Shown here piece after piece: positions 1 through 12,118 of a stretch of DNA of 64,000 nucleotides. The notes beneath the pieces are model-generated. The model did no database searches. It was not told the origin of the DNA and was given only the letters and a program-made list of their open reading frames with translations. The translations under genes and the position numbers were made by a program. The stretch covers positions 293,222,044 to 293,286,043 of the forward strand of contig CM057337.1 in NCBI GenBank assembly GCA_030015575.1. Direction: 5' to 3'. The stretch is from Agapanthus africanus. Its lineage: Eukaryota; Streptophyta; Magnoliopsida; Asparagales; Amaryllidaceae. Within the stretch, counting starts at the first letter, position 1; each line of letters begins with the position of its first letter.

Positions 1-520
1 TATGACGATCTCGGGTCAACAGACTAAGTTGTACCAGTGTCACCAGAGAACTGCCATCAGACGTGAGGTATAATACCATCTGGGAGTTCTTGGCCAGTTC
101 GTTCAGTGTACCCAGTCTCTACTGAGCACCCGCATACCATCTCTAATGTCAAACACCAATGGATATGGGATCATCCATCGCCCATCTCATGGGTCGAGAA
201 GATATACGCTAGTCTACTCTGGAATATCGATGCCCCGTCTCGATATTCCCACGACTGGGAACATTGAAGGATGTACTCATGGACTACCCAGGCCCCACTA
301 GTATGATCTATATTATAGTCCTGCAAGTCGAGTACACATCCTAAGGGCTTTATCAACATGTAACAGAGAGACAGTAAGTATAGATGTTAAGATAAAGAGC
401 AACTAAATAGCGTACTATCATGTCGAGCAAGAAGGTCCTACCTATATATGTCCCAGCATCCACTACAAAATATATATCTCATGTACAGTAATGGCCTCTA
501 CGGCATACATATAACTAACA
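1..520 (-). repeat. A1 3' LTR, outer part
   Basis: This matches the first part of the complete A LTR at 61227-63427 (from about 62908). It ends in TAACA at 520, which is TGTTA on the element strand, immediately before the PPT. The rest of the LTR lies left of the window. The short ORFs here are not conserved as genes. Confidence 0.9.
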
Positions 521-535
521 ATCTCCCACTTGCAC
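521..535 (-). promoter_or_regulatory. Polypurine tract of A1
   Basis: On the element strand this reads a purine-rich AAGTGGGAGAT directly before the 3' LTR. The same PPT is found in C (29111), B1 (9515), B2 (before 23732), B3 (before 47927) and A3 (63428). It primes plus-strand DNA synthesis. Confidence 0.85.
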
Positions 536-1710
536 TAGGGCCATCTGTAGCAGTGGTTGCAGTATCTCATATTCAACCATCCCCTAAAAGTCTCTCTCTG
601 GGAAAAGGCCCTTGTGAGTGGATCCGCTGTGTTGTCCTCTGAGTCTACTCTCCTAACCTCGATCACCCTGGAGATCAACTATCTCCATGATCAGGTGATA
701 CTGCCTTGGAATATGTCTGGGTCACTGATGGGACCGTGGTTCCTGGGTCAAAACCACACTTCCATTGTCTCACAATGGTAGGAACCTAGTTCATCTCATG
801 AACTAGTATACACCTAAATTTTCTCTTTGGTAGTATCTTTGATAGCGATGTCCCCAGCCTTTATCGTCTAGTTTGCCACGGTATCTAGCTTGGAACTCTT
901 CCAACATACCATTCCTCCACAGAGGGTAAAGACAATGCCTGTGACTGACATTTAGCCAACCTTACCATCCTGGAAGCTGTCCAGTGATTCTTCCCAGGAT
1001 CGATTGATGCCATCTCACTACACCTAGTGAGAATCCAAATATCAATTTAGATCTATCTCATAGATCCAAAACCCAGGATTTAGGAGGTATCACTTTGATC
1101 CTATATGGAGAATCCTTGTGATAAGCGGAGATTGACCGAGCGTAGCATAGGAAACTCCTTCACTATCAAGAGTATGTCATCCACGTACTCTTCGAGGATC
1201 ACCACCATACTCTCTACTACCTTTTTGAATATACAAGGTTCATCTACCATTTTGATGAAGTCAAACTCTTTGACTACTATATCAAAACAGATGTTCCAAC
1301 TCCGCAATGCCTGCTCTGTCCCATAAAGCATCTTGCTCACGTTTCCGCTGCTCCCAATGTCTACGAAGCCCTCTGGCTGTGTACTTATAAACGCTCTCTT
1401 CTAAATCAATATTTAGAAAAGCAGTCAAGACACCCAACCACCAGATATAGCAGTCATGGTATGCAGCAATGGTAAGTAGGATCTGGATGGACTTAAGCAT
1501 AGCCACTGGAAAAGGTTTCATCATTATCCATGCCTGGTCGATGACGAAAACCTATAACAAGTCTAGCTTTGAAAGTCTCAACTTTTTCATCTATACCAAG
1601 TAATCTTCTCAAGATATACTTGCTCCTGATGGGGATTTAACCCTTCAGATATAGCAACCAAAGTCCATACTTTGTTGGTGTACATGGATTCCATCTCAGA
1701 TCGCTAAGCA
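536..1710 (-). pseudogene. Decayed RNase H and reverse transcriptase remnants of A1
   Basis: By eye, 536-1105 follows the RNase H part of element C but is about 335 bp shorter, so it has an internal deletion. From 1101 to about 1710 the minus strand keeps pieces of the RT palm and fingers: SWNICFDIVVKEFDFIK, the catalytic-type box EYVDDILLIV near 1170-1200, and TAFLN further upstream. Frame changes and stops separate these pieces. A1 keeps YVDD here, whereas C has YVDG. It cannot make a working enzyme. Confidence 0.8.
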
Positions 1711-2600
1711 TCCAGCCATTCTTACAGAGTCCCTACTCTCGATGGCCTGCTCGAAACTAGTTGGGTCATCATCTCATGATGCATTCCTCGCTCCCACTGT
1801 CATCGAGAAACCGAAGTATCTCTCAGGCGGATGAGGAACCCTACCAGATCGGTCGAGAGGCTTAGGTTCGTCGGGGACTATAGAATCCTTTGGTTCTGTC
1901 AAATCATTAGCTATAGTTTGTATAGCTGGAAATCCTTCCAGTTCTACAGAACTAACCTTACCTCGATCTTATCCGGATTTTTCTTTTCACATAGGCCGGA
2001 CAACCCCAAATCTTAACTTGGTTAAGAGATGGGCTCTTCCCATACCATATCTCAAATGGAGTAGTAGGCACTGATTTGATTCGAACCCAATTCAATAGGT
2101 ATGTAGCGTCTCAAGTGCATAACCCCTAAAAGGAAACAGGTAACTCAGTAATACTCATCATAGAGCACACCATATCTAATATGGTGCGATTGCTCCGCCC
2201 CGATACACCTACGTGCTGTGGTGTATACGGAGGAGTAATGCTGAGAGAGAATCTCATTCTCCTTTAGAATAGTCCAAGAATTCTATGCACAAGTATTCTC
2301 CTCCCTGATCTCATCATAGGACATTATACTTCTACCCGATTTTGGTTCTCTACTTTTGAATTATATTCTTCGAATTTCTCAAAAGCTTCAGACATGTGTT
2401 TCAACAGGAACATGTGTCCGAATCATGAGGGATCATTAGTGAATGTAAGGAAGTACAAAGGACCAGTCCTGGAATATGTAGACTGAGGACCTTCATACAT
2501 TACTATGTATCAGTCCCAAGAGTTTATCAACTCTCTCTCTGTTTCAAGTAAACGGAGCTACGGTCATCATATCTTTGTGACATGACTGGAAAGTTTCACA
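1711..2600 (-). pseudogene. Decayed integrase C-terminal and linker remnant of A1
   Basis: This aligns block by block with C 30650-31600 at DNA level, for example the stretches around the Leu-Asn-Arg region and the 'agtctcccaagag' area, but no long frame remains. I base this on shared short DNA blocks in the same order, not on a translated domain. Confidence 0.6.
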
Positions 2601-2610
2601 AGATGTAAAT

Positions 2611-2930
2611 TCAAACTGATTTAAATATGAATCTAATATGTAACTTAGCTAGTCGGGTCACATTGATATGACCTAGTCTACAATGCCTCAAGAAGACTTC
2701 GTTCATTTTTGAACTCTTCCTCTTGTGTGTGTTCTGTACGTAAGGAACAGTAGTTTGATTTAGAATGTATATGCTTTTAGATAACGTCCCTGAACCAATC
2801 AACTTTTGATATAGGAAATGTGCAAAACATTATTCAACAATACAAAATTATATCCTTCTTTAATAAATAAAGAGACTGATATGATGTTGTATGTCAGGTT
2901 CGGTATCTAATAACATTCATTAAGAATCAA
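2611..2930 (-). pseudogene. GAG-pre-integrase (zinc-binding) remnant of A1
   Basis: The minus strand encodes IGSGTLSKSIYILNQT and then FLRHCRLGHINVTRLAKLH. This is the HHCC-type pre-integrase segment of copia pol and matches C (IGSGTLNNGIYVLNQ, WHCRLCHINERRLTKLH). The frame closes soon after and the integrase core does not continue. Confidence 0.75.
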
Positions 2931-3318
2931 TGTCTTTGAAAATACAGGGTGATAACTGCCAACACCTTGGTTGCAACAATTGCACCATTTTCAATACTTG
3001 AAACTTATCACCCTTTCTCAGTCCTCTACCTTTCTGTAGCCCATGTAATAGATTACATATTTGGGATCCTGATCCGGTATCAAACACCCAGGACGCAGAG
3101 GATACTGAGAAACGGTTCTTTGTAATGAACACACCCGAAGAAGATGCATCAGCATGCACTTTCTTCGTTTGGGCGGCATGGGAATCCTGGTATTCCCCTA
3201 TTTCCTGCTCGGTCTTATAACAATTATAAGTTGGAGCGGGACCAACGTTCCCCAGCTCAGTATAACAAGCGGGTTCGGTCAATACATCTATATTATTATC
3301 TTGATTAAGGCGTGACAT
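2931..3318 (-). pseudogene. Protease-start remnant of A1 with gag replaced by a short unrelated segment
   Basis: The minus-strand frame has the copia protease motif DTGSGSQICN near 3050-3090, preceded by ASSSGVFITKNRF and SASWVF, the counterpart of C's gag-pol boundary. Upstream, where C has a 290-residue gag with a CCHC knuckle, A1 has only about 60 codons of unrecognised sequence beginning MSRLNQDNNIDVL (3318). Next comes the pre-gag leader with its GAGAGAGA run. Family B has the same arrangement and a related start, so gag was probably lost in a common ancestor. Whether the short frame is translated is unknown. Confidence 0.65.
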
Positions 3319-3762
3319 GGTCGCTACCTGGAGAGAGAGAGAAGAAAACACTCTGCGTGCGCTCTTGCATGATTAGATTGGTTATATATTTTATCTAATC
3401 AGGATGGCTCCCACTTTTTTTATCAAATCTTCATTCAAACCTTAAAAGGAAAGACTAGCCGGGATTAATTACATTCTACAAGTTCGCCAATCTTTCAGCC
3501 AGGCCAGTGCCGGTACTTTGAGGTAGGTTCCCTGTGCTTTCGCACGGACCTAATTAAAATAAACCTCGTTTTTCCTGGGGCGTAACCCCGTTGACACCTT
3601 TCTAGACACCTACTTGATCGGCTAATTGAAAAGTACAAAACTCTCCCAGGAGTAACAATTACTCGCAGTGGGTATCAGGATCCAACTATCATATAGAAGG
3701 TATGCAATCTCATTGCAAATTTCAACACTTGAAACTCCCGATAAAGGTTTTTACCCCTAGCA

Positions 3763-3967
3763 CTTATGACCTTAACTATGGTCAACAAATCATAAGCATT
3801 AGTCAAGTTCTATCCGTCATTTCGTGATTAATTAGACCCACCCACATGACCCTTAACTAAGGTCAACAAAGTCACGTGACTGTCCTAACCAGTCGCATCA
3901 TATGCTGTGTAGGAAGACACCACTTAGCTACCATACACTGTGCCTTGACTATGGTCAACAAACACAG
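3763..3967 (-). other. Triple hairpin set in A1 leader
   Basis: Three units: 3763-3796 (arms CTTATGA/TCATAAG), 3843-3878 (CACATGAC/GTCACGTG, one mismatch) and 3938-3967 (CTGTG/CACAG). Each encloses TTGAC or TTAAC, about four bases, then GTCAA, which pair as an inner stem. The same set sits at the equivalent leader position in B1, B3 and C. Confidence 0.7.
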
Positions 3968-4114
3968 CACGAATACTAAGTACTCTACTTCCTAAAATGA
4001 CGGAGGGTTGCGGATGGTTTTTAAGAAAACCTTTAACGCTTTGAACTTGATCTCGTTGCGGAATCAAATGGTTTAAAATGGAGTGTTTTTGAGGCTTTTG
4101 CGAGTTTCGCTAAA

Positions 4115-4330
4115 GAGTTCACTCCCGGTGAAGGGATCTCGGCTCTTTCCTCGTCGAATGACGTGCAGGATTTTCACAATACCACTATGCAAAGCAAGAA
4201 CTAGAAAAGCAGTCAAAAGACAAACCGAAGGTTATAGCATCTGCTAATTTTCGCTAAAGAGGTCACTCCCGGTGAAGGGATCTCGGCTTTTTCCTCATAG
4301 AATAAGGTGCTGGATGTTCTTCAAGGAACA
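4115..4330 (-). repeat. Tandem duplication in A1 leader
   Basis: The motif CACTCCCGGTGAAGGGATCT occurs near 4121 and 4265. Each copy is followed by a similar downstream part ending ATGCAAAGCAAGAA. B1 (about 13598 and 13735), B2 and B3 carry the same two-copy arrangement; C has none. Confidence 0.75.
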
Positions 4331-4478
4331 CCGCTATGCAAAGCAAGAAGTAGAGCTACCTGATTTTTGAAATTCGATTCCACAACATCATTTAGGTTTA
4401 TTTTTCTTTCATTAATCTCATTAATGTATGTCCCATCATATAAGTCCACCTAAACATCACAGATAAATACAACGTACG

Positions 4479-4575
4479 CTTATGCCATCCGCATTCGCCT
4501 CGATGTCCCGTCATGCACCGTTAGGTTAGGTAACTAACGGCATAGCCGGGCAGGACTAGTGCGGGTGTAAAACAT
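4479..4575 (-). other. Conserved 90-bp leader block (A1 copy)
   Basis: It begins TATGCCATCCGCATTCGCC and ends near AAACATAAG. In the middle (4518-4540) is a palindrome with arms CCGTTA/TAACGG. The block is the most conserved part of the leader between families A, B and C. Confidence 0.75.
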
Positions 4576-6223
4576 AAGCAACGTCTATACAATATATCAT
4601 ATATACTATATACAGTATCTATCTGAACATATCACATGATCACATCACAGATAACGAAGCAGAAAATATCATATGAAATATTGGATATACTAGGACATCC
4701 GTCTTTTATTTTGAGCCTATATAAAACACGGATTCCACGGTCATGATGAACAGCCAATCCCATACCCTTAGACCTCTACGAGAGCGGCAAGCAACACTAC
4801 CAATTCTAGAGTTAGGAAACCCGGACTCGACTCCTCGAGATGGTCTCCCACTGGACTCTAGAACCCGGTTACTTGTGCTCCCCTCCTTGGGTCTATCCTA
4901 ATGCGGAAAAGTAAATAATATATAATGGTGACATCAACCTCATCCCGGAAGTGCCAAATAAAAGAATATTACATACAATGAATTTTACATGAATGAAAAT
5001 GAAAAATTTTCATCTCACAAAAAAAACCCCGGCTACTCAAACATGACGATCCAATATAACATATCCAGCAACACATAACAACACATGTCATCAACGTAAG
5101 TAAGTATGCATACACCGATTGTCGTCGACGTATAGCAATGAAAATCGGCGATACAACTACATACTACACTTACGGTCACAGAAAAGAAAGTGTAAAACAA
5201 CAACAGTTGGAATCCGCAACCTCCATAGACATCGCATGCCCAGCCAAATTCCTTAGACATCGCTTCCCTAACAATTATAAACCCCACATACTAGTCTCAT
5301 TATCGAAAACTCTTTTCAATATCAAGTCGGGCAATTCAACATGATTCCCGACATCCTGAACGAATGCTCGTCGCAAACTTTAGTAGACGGCCGCACCCCC
5401 GATACCGTCGACGAAGTGCACTCAGGCGGAACACCGCTACCGCGAGCACCCGAACGGATGCTTTTGGCGATGGGGTTCTCCTACAGTCACTTGGTCGGGG
5501 CTATGGGGTGTAGCTGTCTATTAAGTTTACCTGGCGAGTATCCACGTACGCTACATGATTGCGACGGACTTTTGATCACATCAAAATTCCGTGGAAACCG
5601 ATCAATTGAGACTAAACTGCTAGATTTATAACATTCAAATTAGTTATTTCATAACAACCAGTGGATTCCAAATATTATATCACATTCCAGATAAATAGAC
5701 AATGTTAAACTTTCTGATCGAATAATCAAACACCCAAGTTTTCCCAAATAGCTCAACACTTGAGCGGGGTTCAAAAATTATCCAGCACATGCCACGATAC
5801 CAATGGTCCAGCCATAGAAGGGTCAAGCCAACGCCTCGCATGTGGCATGCCGTACTGCCCCAAACTCTAAGGTTCAAAAGGCAGTTCAAGGCGGTCACAT
5901 AATCGAGTTAAGGTTTGTTGTCTTCTAGAGGGTCCATCGCACTACTTGCTCGACTTAGAACGTTCTTAAACTACGGAAAAATCCAACACTTGGAAATTTT
6001 CCGGCAGGGGAAAAAGTGAGTTATTGTTATCCGTTCGAACTTTATAACACGTTCTAAAAATTACCCGGAAAAATAAACGAAGTTAAATTATCCTATCGAA
6101 TCAACAAGTCCTCAATACACTCCAGAAAACTCAACACTTGAGCAGAATTAAACATATCCAAAAGCATCAGGAAATTGATAGTAACAATACTGTGCAAAAG
6201 ACAATGCATGATGTGACTGTACG

Positions 6224-6270
6224 GCCGCGGAACCGCCGTTGGAGCCATGCTCATGCCGCGGTTCCGCGGC
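6224..6270 (-). other. GC-rich hairpin of A1 leader
   Basis: Perfect 13-bp arms GCCGCGGAACCGC and GCGGTTCCGCGGC enclose a 21-base loop, 199 bases from the inner LTR edge. Counterparts are at 14985-15031 (B1), 34834-34875 (C) and 42405-42451 (B3). Confidence 0.8.
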
Positions 6271-6455
6271 GCTTTGGTCGACATACTTTGTCATTCTTTA
6301 CAGAGTTACATATAATTGCCTGCTGAATTTTTTAAGTATTTTTAATGTTGAAAAAATCACGATTTCAAAAAATGTCCAGAGAAGGGTTTAATCAGGGTTA
6401 TACGGGTTCGATCGGACTTTTAACTTCGTCTAGACTTCGCCTAAAATTCTAGCTA

Positions 6456-6468
6456 GGCTCTGATACCA
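6456..6468 (-). promoter_or_regulatory. Primer binding site of A1
   Basis: On the element strand TGGTATCAGAGCC lies one base from the 5' LTR. It is complementary to the 3' end of initiator-Met tRNA, the usual plant copia primer. Confidence 0.9.
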
Positions 6469-6469
6469 C

Positions 6470-7302
6470 TGTAGGGTTACTAGGCACTCTAATAAGGTTC
6501 TACAAGGCATCAACCATGCCCGATTCAAAAAAAAATTAGACTTGCCGAACAACCTTAACCTAGATCGTATACTAGAGATTAGGCGAAACTAATAGCAAGC
6601 AAACAAATTTACTTCTAAGAGTTAGGAATTACAACCTTTGTAGATCCGTTCCTTCACTTCTAAAGCTCCGTGTTGACGTCCCTTCGCTGCGATCATCGTG
6701 ATCCCGGACTCTTGTGACGGTTTCCTCGGAGAAATGAACGGGCTAGCTCGTTGACTTCGAGGCCGAAGATGATCTACGTCGAGGAGACTCAAACTCAAGC
6801 TCCATCTTCACTAGGTCATGAACATTGTGAAAAGAACACCCTAAACTAAATGGAAAGTAGTAGAGGATGATGAAATATGAAGTATGTTCACATTGGATTT
6901 GGATTTCTCACTCTTTTTCTTCAGTTGAAAATTTTTAGCAAGCTTTTCTTCTTCTTGAAATAGAAGAAGAAGAAAGAAAAGAATATGAATAATGAATTAT
7001 CTAAGAAGAATAATCAAGCGAAGTCTATCATATTGAAACCATGGGTGAGTTAATCTTTGTTGAGACTAAACCATAGTTTTAGTTAGTGGTTTGGTTAACA
7101 AAAATCTTATCCAAAACAAAATGAGTGGACTTTGTCAAAGATGCTTAAAAGCTTCATGAAGCTTCAAGCCAAGACAAAGAAAGCCACCATTTTGTTTTAC
7201 CAAATAAATAAAAATCTAAACCATTATCTTAAATATTGTGTAAGTCATACACACACCCAAGTTTGCATGTATTATCAATCATGATACAAACTAGTGCACA
7301 AA
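6470..7302 (-). repeat. A1 5' LTR, inner segment
   Basis: Starts TGTAGGGTTACTAGGC, matching the A3 LTR start at 61227. It is interrupted at 7302 by B1 and resumes at 17460. Confidence 0.9.
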
Positions 7303-9514
7303 TGTAAGTGTACGTTAGCGCCCCGGCAGTCTACAGACGCCAATCGCGGAATAAAACTTTTTAACTTGGCGCTATCGTATACTTTAACCCGGATCTGCCA
7401 TTATTGCTAAACTAACAAACAGTAAAGAGTGTAGAAATGTTGTACCGAGTGATCCGAGTCCTCCGGTCTTCTTTTCATCATCCCGATCTCCCGCGGAAAA
7501 GCTTGGCTCCACATCGTCGCCTCCTCGCCGGAAAGGGCACCACATCGCCTTCGTCTTTTACGGGCTCCCGCCTCAATACCGAGGCAACTCGAGCATGAAG
7601 CCGGCAACTCGACATGCTCAAGAAATGCTGTAGGAAGCGTAGTGTAGAATCATAGTCTCACTTTGGGGTTTGTTGCCTTTGGATGGAGGAATGAAAACAA
7701 GGAAAATATATGGTGCTTTCATTTTTCCTTGCATGAAGATATGAGATGAAGAAAAATGTGTCATGCCAAAATGAAATTTTTCTCTCATCTCCTCACTCAA
7801 GTGGCCGGCCTTCACTTGTAGGAAATGGTGGAGGGAAATGATATGTATCATGAAGGGAGGTGAGTGTAGGAGTGCAAGGAGGGTGACCATATCAAGAGAC
7901 CAATAAACATACAACCATGCTTATTACTTTTTCAACCCATACCCTTTCACTTCACCTTTAAATCAAGTCATGGAGCAAGACAAGAAAGGTGTCATAATCA
8001 ATATATATATATACAATAAAACCCTCCACAAAGAGTTATTTGCGAACTCGCAAATAACCCCCTCCATCGGAAATGTCCGGCCGGGAAAGAACAAAGGAAA
8101 ACCGGCCGGGACGAAATGCAAACTGGCAACTCCAGAAAACTGGTCCCGTAATAAATTACAGGAAAACCCCTACACTGTGCATACACACCTGCATCTGTAT
8201 TCCGACCGGATACAAATGCAATGAGACAAAATCTACACTGTACTAAACTAGTACCGGCTTAAACCAAAGCCGGCTAGTAAAATCCGTTCGATCCTGATCC
8301 GTGCAATACCGCACGTATCTGATCGAACCCTGCCATATAACTATACGGCCACTAGTACAAAACTGTCCGATCCTAATCCGTGCAATACCGCACGTATCTG
8401 ATCGAACCCTGCCATATCTCCATACGGCCTCTACAGCGTTTCGCCCGAAAGCTTGAGTAACTGAAAGCGTGGTGGACTCTAAAGACTCGTCAATGCTATG
8501 GCTGTGGATTTAACCACTGGCACGTCAGAGGTATAAGCCAATACGTGACGGGCCACCAGCTATTGACCAAAAGGGACGTCGATGAGGAAGCTCACCCCGA
8601 CACCCAACTGAGCCTGTCAGTGACAATATCCGTACAGTCCGGTCCGTTCGTCTATGAGTATCGCATGGCGGGCCTAGGGGGTTGGTAAAAGTCAGACCCC
8701 CAAAAGCGGTACAAGTCGTGTCGGAGTGTAGCCCAGAACGCCCTGAGATACTACTGGAATACCTACCAGTAAATCTCCTGCCTCGGCCGAGGGCTTTGCG
8801 TAATGGCTCTCCTAGACACAGCGCGACCTCACCCCCAATACCGGGAGAGACGAACCCCTGCAGATCCGCTCACTGCCTCCATGTGGCTCGGGACTGCACC
8901 CAACTAAAACCTGTTTGCACGACTCCTTTGAGCCGTGGTAGGGTAGTAATCAAAGTACAGTGGGAACTCACACGAGACAAATGACGATCTCAGGTCGATG
9001 AACTAACCTGTACACATGTCACCAGGGAACTGCTATCTGACATCTGGTACAAGACCAACTAGCAGGTTCCCGGCGAGTCCTGTCCGGTGTACTCATAACC
9101 CAATGAGCACCTGTATACATCTTAGGTGAACCAACTGACACCAGTGGCTTGTGAGACCGGCCACCGCCCCTCGTCGGGGTCTCGACTGTATACACTAGTC
9201 TACTAATGGAGTATCGATACCCTGTCTCGAAACTCCTACGACTAGGGACCTTTTAAGGATGTGCTTATAGACCCCAGCTCCCACGTACATGATCGCCATC
9301 ATACTGCTGGTCGTCAAGCAAGAATCCCAGGGGCTCTATCAACGTGCAATAGCGACATGTCAGGTCACCTAAAGCAGTACACGATGATAAAGATAAACCA
9401 GATAGCATACTATCATCTCGAGCAAGACTGTCCTATCGGGATAGGTCCTCCCTCAATCATTGCAATCACGTGCCTGTGATCCAATAATTGACTCTGAGGG
9501 CACTATCTCCAACA
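7303..9514 (-). repeat. B1 3' LTR
   Basis: 2212 bp. It contains a chain of stem-loops (8035-8058, 8075-8112, 8247-8278, 8286-8328, 8365-8407) and the block CAGTCCGGTCCGTTCGTCT near 8636, which is shared with families A and C. Short ORFs here recur unchanged in the other LTR only because the LTRs are copies. Confidence 0.95.
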
Positions 9515-10900
9515 ATCTCCCACTTGCACTCAAGGCTAATTATTGCGATGTCGCATACTCACAGCCCGTGTGATACCGAACACCCAACTCCTCTACTAGT
9601 CAGTCTCACAAAACCCGTTTGCGAAACTATTGCGTTCGAGGAATAGCCTCAGTGAGTGGATCCGCTATGAAGTTTCTTTCTATGTCTCTCTATATCTCAA
9701 GTTCGCGGAGAAAGCCATCTCCCGAAATGAGCAATACCTGTCTTAGAATGTCTGGATGTCTGATGGGACCTAGTTCATAAATGAACACCAAATCCAAACT
9801 TCTTAGACTGTATCATCGACTGAACTTAATCAGTCTCCTGCGCCATGCCACCCTCAGTATTGCCTTGGACCATCTGTCCAAAATACTGTCCTTCGTCAGA
9901 GGGAGAACTAAAACTCTGACAACCTCCTTGCCGTCCATGTCACCTTGGAAGCCTGGAATGATAACTGTCTCCTAAATGAGGCTGTCGTTATCATCTCCCT
10001 AGAACATTTGCTTATGTTCTAAAACTGCTTCCGACTGTTTCTCCAGGATTGGATTAATGTCAACTTATTGCATCTAGTGCAAGAACGACATCTGGTGTGG
10101 TGCTTGACATCTCATGATTGACTCAATTGCCTAAGCAAGTGATCTGCCAATCATGCACGTCCCTCTCCCCTTTAGTCTGTAAGACACCTTTGGAGAGGGT
10201 GACTCCATTACCTGCAGGTACACTACCGTGCCAGGAGTCGTCCATCCTAAATACTCTTAGGATGCTGTCAAGTACCCTGATTGGGAAACCACCCAAATCT
10301 AGATCTAAAACCATAGATCTAGTTAACCAGTATGTCTGATATAAAATCGATTTCCTTTGTGGAGAAACAACTGTGTGACGACCAAAGTATAACCGATCGT
10401 AGTATAGGAGTTTCTTTTCCTACTTTGTGTATGTCATCCAAATACCATGACATCACACCCTACTACCTTCTCAACAGATCCATCCCCTATTCTGATGAAG
10501 TCAAACCCATGACTGTCATGTCAGAAATAGATGATCTATCTCCGCTACATCTGCTCTAGTCTATAAATAGACATAAGCAACCTGTCCACCAATGCTTCCG
10601 CTGCTCCCACTGACTACGACAACCCTCGGGCAGAGTCATATACACGTACACTTCTGAAGCGAGTTCAGAACGACGCTATACTCATCCTCCCGCCGGGTCT
10701 CGCAGCCTGGAACAACAGCAATGGTAACTGTGGGTAAACAAGAACTTCCCCGTCACCGTCCTTGAGGCTACCGTAGTACCTCTCGGGTGCCTGAAGTTAC
10801 CCACCATATCTGCGGAGTGGCCAATGGAATGTCAATCCAGATTGAATCTTTAGGTTCCTTATCAAATCTTCAGTAATCGTTTGTGGTTCTGGAATCACTT
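9515..10900 (-). pseudogene. Decayed RNase H and RT remnants of B1
   Basis: Compared with B3, whose plus strand keeps readable fragments, this stretch is the inverted copy of 46500-47926. It includes counterparts of YLDDI (YVDD box) and of the connection segment before RNase H. Many stops and frame changes are present. No usable enzyme can be made. Confidence 0.7.
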
Positions 10901-12118
10901 CCAGTTCTACCATACTCCCACTACTGTTTTCTGAAAAAATCCATTTTTAATAAAACTGTGGCGAGTCTAGAACAATATCGCTATTGTTCATCCAGATGGT
11001 AGAAAGTCAACCCTCGTCATAGCCTGGGTCAACCCACAAACAGCCATTACAGAAACGTGCCTTGAGGTGTCCAGTGTCTGGTTTTAATCATAAACCGGAC
11101 AACTCCCCGTACCTTAACATCGTTAAGATATGAACTGTTCTATATCCAATATAGAAACAGAGGCACTGATTTAATTGAACCAGATTCAAATCATGCAGCT
11201 GACCCCAGCGCATGTCAACTAAATGGAAGGAGGCCGATCAGCGTTACTCAACTTAGGAATACTTCCAATTATGAGTAACCTGAAAGAGAAGCAAGATCTC
11301 TTTATCATTACTATCAACTGAATACCATACACAAGTATCTACATCTTCGATCTCTTTGAAGAATCCCGATACTTGCTATACCTGGTTCTCTACTCTATTC
11401 AAATACCTATAACTTCTCCAAATTCGGACCCTGCGTTTCCATGAAACACCTGTCTAAAAACTAGAGAAGTCATAAGTAAACTGAATGTAGTACGAGGACC
11501 AACCCCTCTGTCCTGATGGACCCTGGACAACATACAATACTCTGTATAAGTCCCTTGAGTCTGATAACTCATTCACTGTGTGTCGTAGGTTGAAAACTGT
11601 ACTTATGGTTAAGAAGAATTACACCGCTGTTTAATGCTCCTTACCTAACAATCCACTGATATAGGTAAATGTCGTAGACATAATTTCAGAAAGGTATATC
11701 TCACTCTATGAAAATAGACGTACAGATATATCAATTTGAAATTGGTGCATAACTGCGGATATTCAAAACCAAATATTTGCCGACCGGCAAACAGCCCAGG
11801 TGATTTCCTCAAATATCACCGATTACAACGAATCCCGATATAATGAGGATGATCACCCAATTCCCAATAACTTACTCCCACTCATCATCTGTAAAACTAT
11901 ACAGATGTGAGAATCAAACTTGGTAAATACATACCCTGGAGCAAGTGTCCAATCGGGAAATCAGTTTTCTTTTAACAGTACACAGTTGAACCTGAAACAT
12001 TGAAATGTTCCGATGGGGTATTCTGGTATTCCTAGTAATGCCTCTTCCAGATTCACGACTGTAACCGTATAGTTCTTTGCCACCTCTCCAAATCCCTTCA
12101 TATGTCTTTAGTCTTTAC
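10901..12118 (-). pseudogene. Decayed integrase region and unrecognised sequence of B1
   Basis: Around 11100-11270 short DNA blocks match the C integrase C-terminal part (GAGTAACGCTGA, CAGCTGCATGA and similar) in the same order. From about 11640 to 12118 I recognise nothing. The sequence is kept in B2 and B3, which argues only for common descent. Confidence 0.5.

Larger units (their letters stand above)
3319..6455 (-). other. Long structured untranslated leader of A1
   Basis: About 3.1 kb between the PBS and the first pol remnant, compared with about 2 kb in C. It holds, from left to right, a block shared with C around 3590-3615, three TTGAC-type hairpins (3763-3967), a duplicated motif (about 4115-4330), the conserved 90-bp block with a palindrome (4479-4575), an unrecognised stretch 4600-6200 (including a chance frame at 5341-5631), and a GC-rich hairpin (6224-6270). 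I see no protein domain in it. Confidence 0.7.

Noticed and set aside
5341..5631. 96-codon frame in the A1 leader
   Set aside because: No domain, no counterpart in B or C leaders, and codon content like the surrounding leader.
7407..9479. Several 60-100-codon frames repeated in both B1 LTRs as conserved genes
   Set aside because: Identity follows from the LTRs being copies; the frames are not kept in B2 or B3 and lie on both strands.
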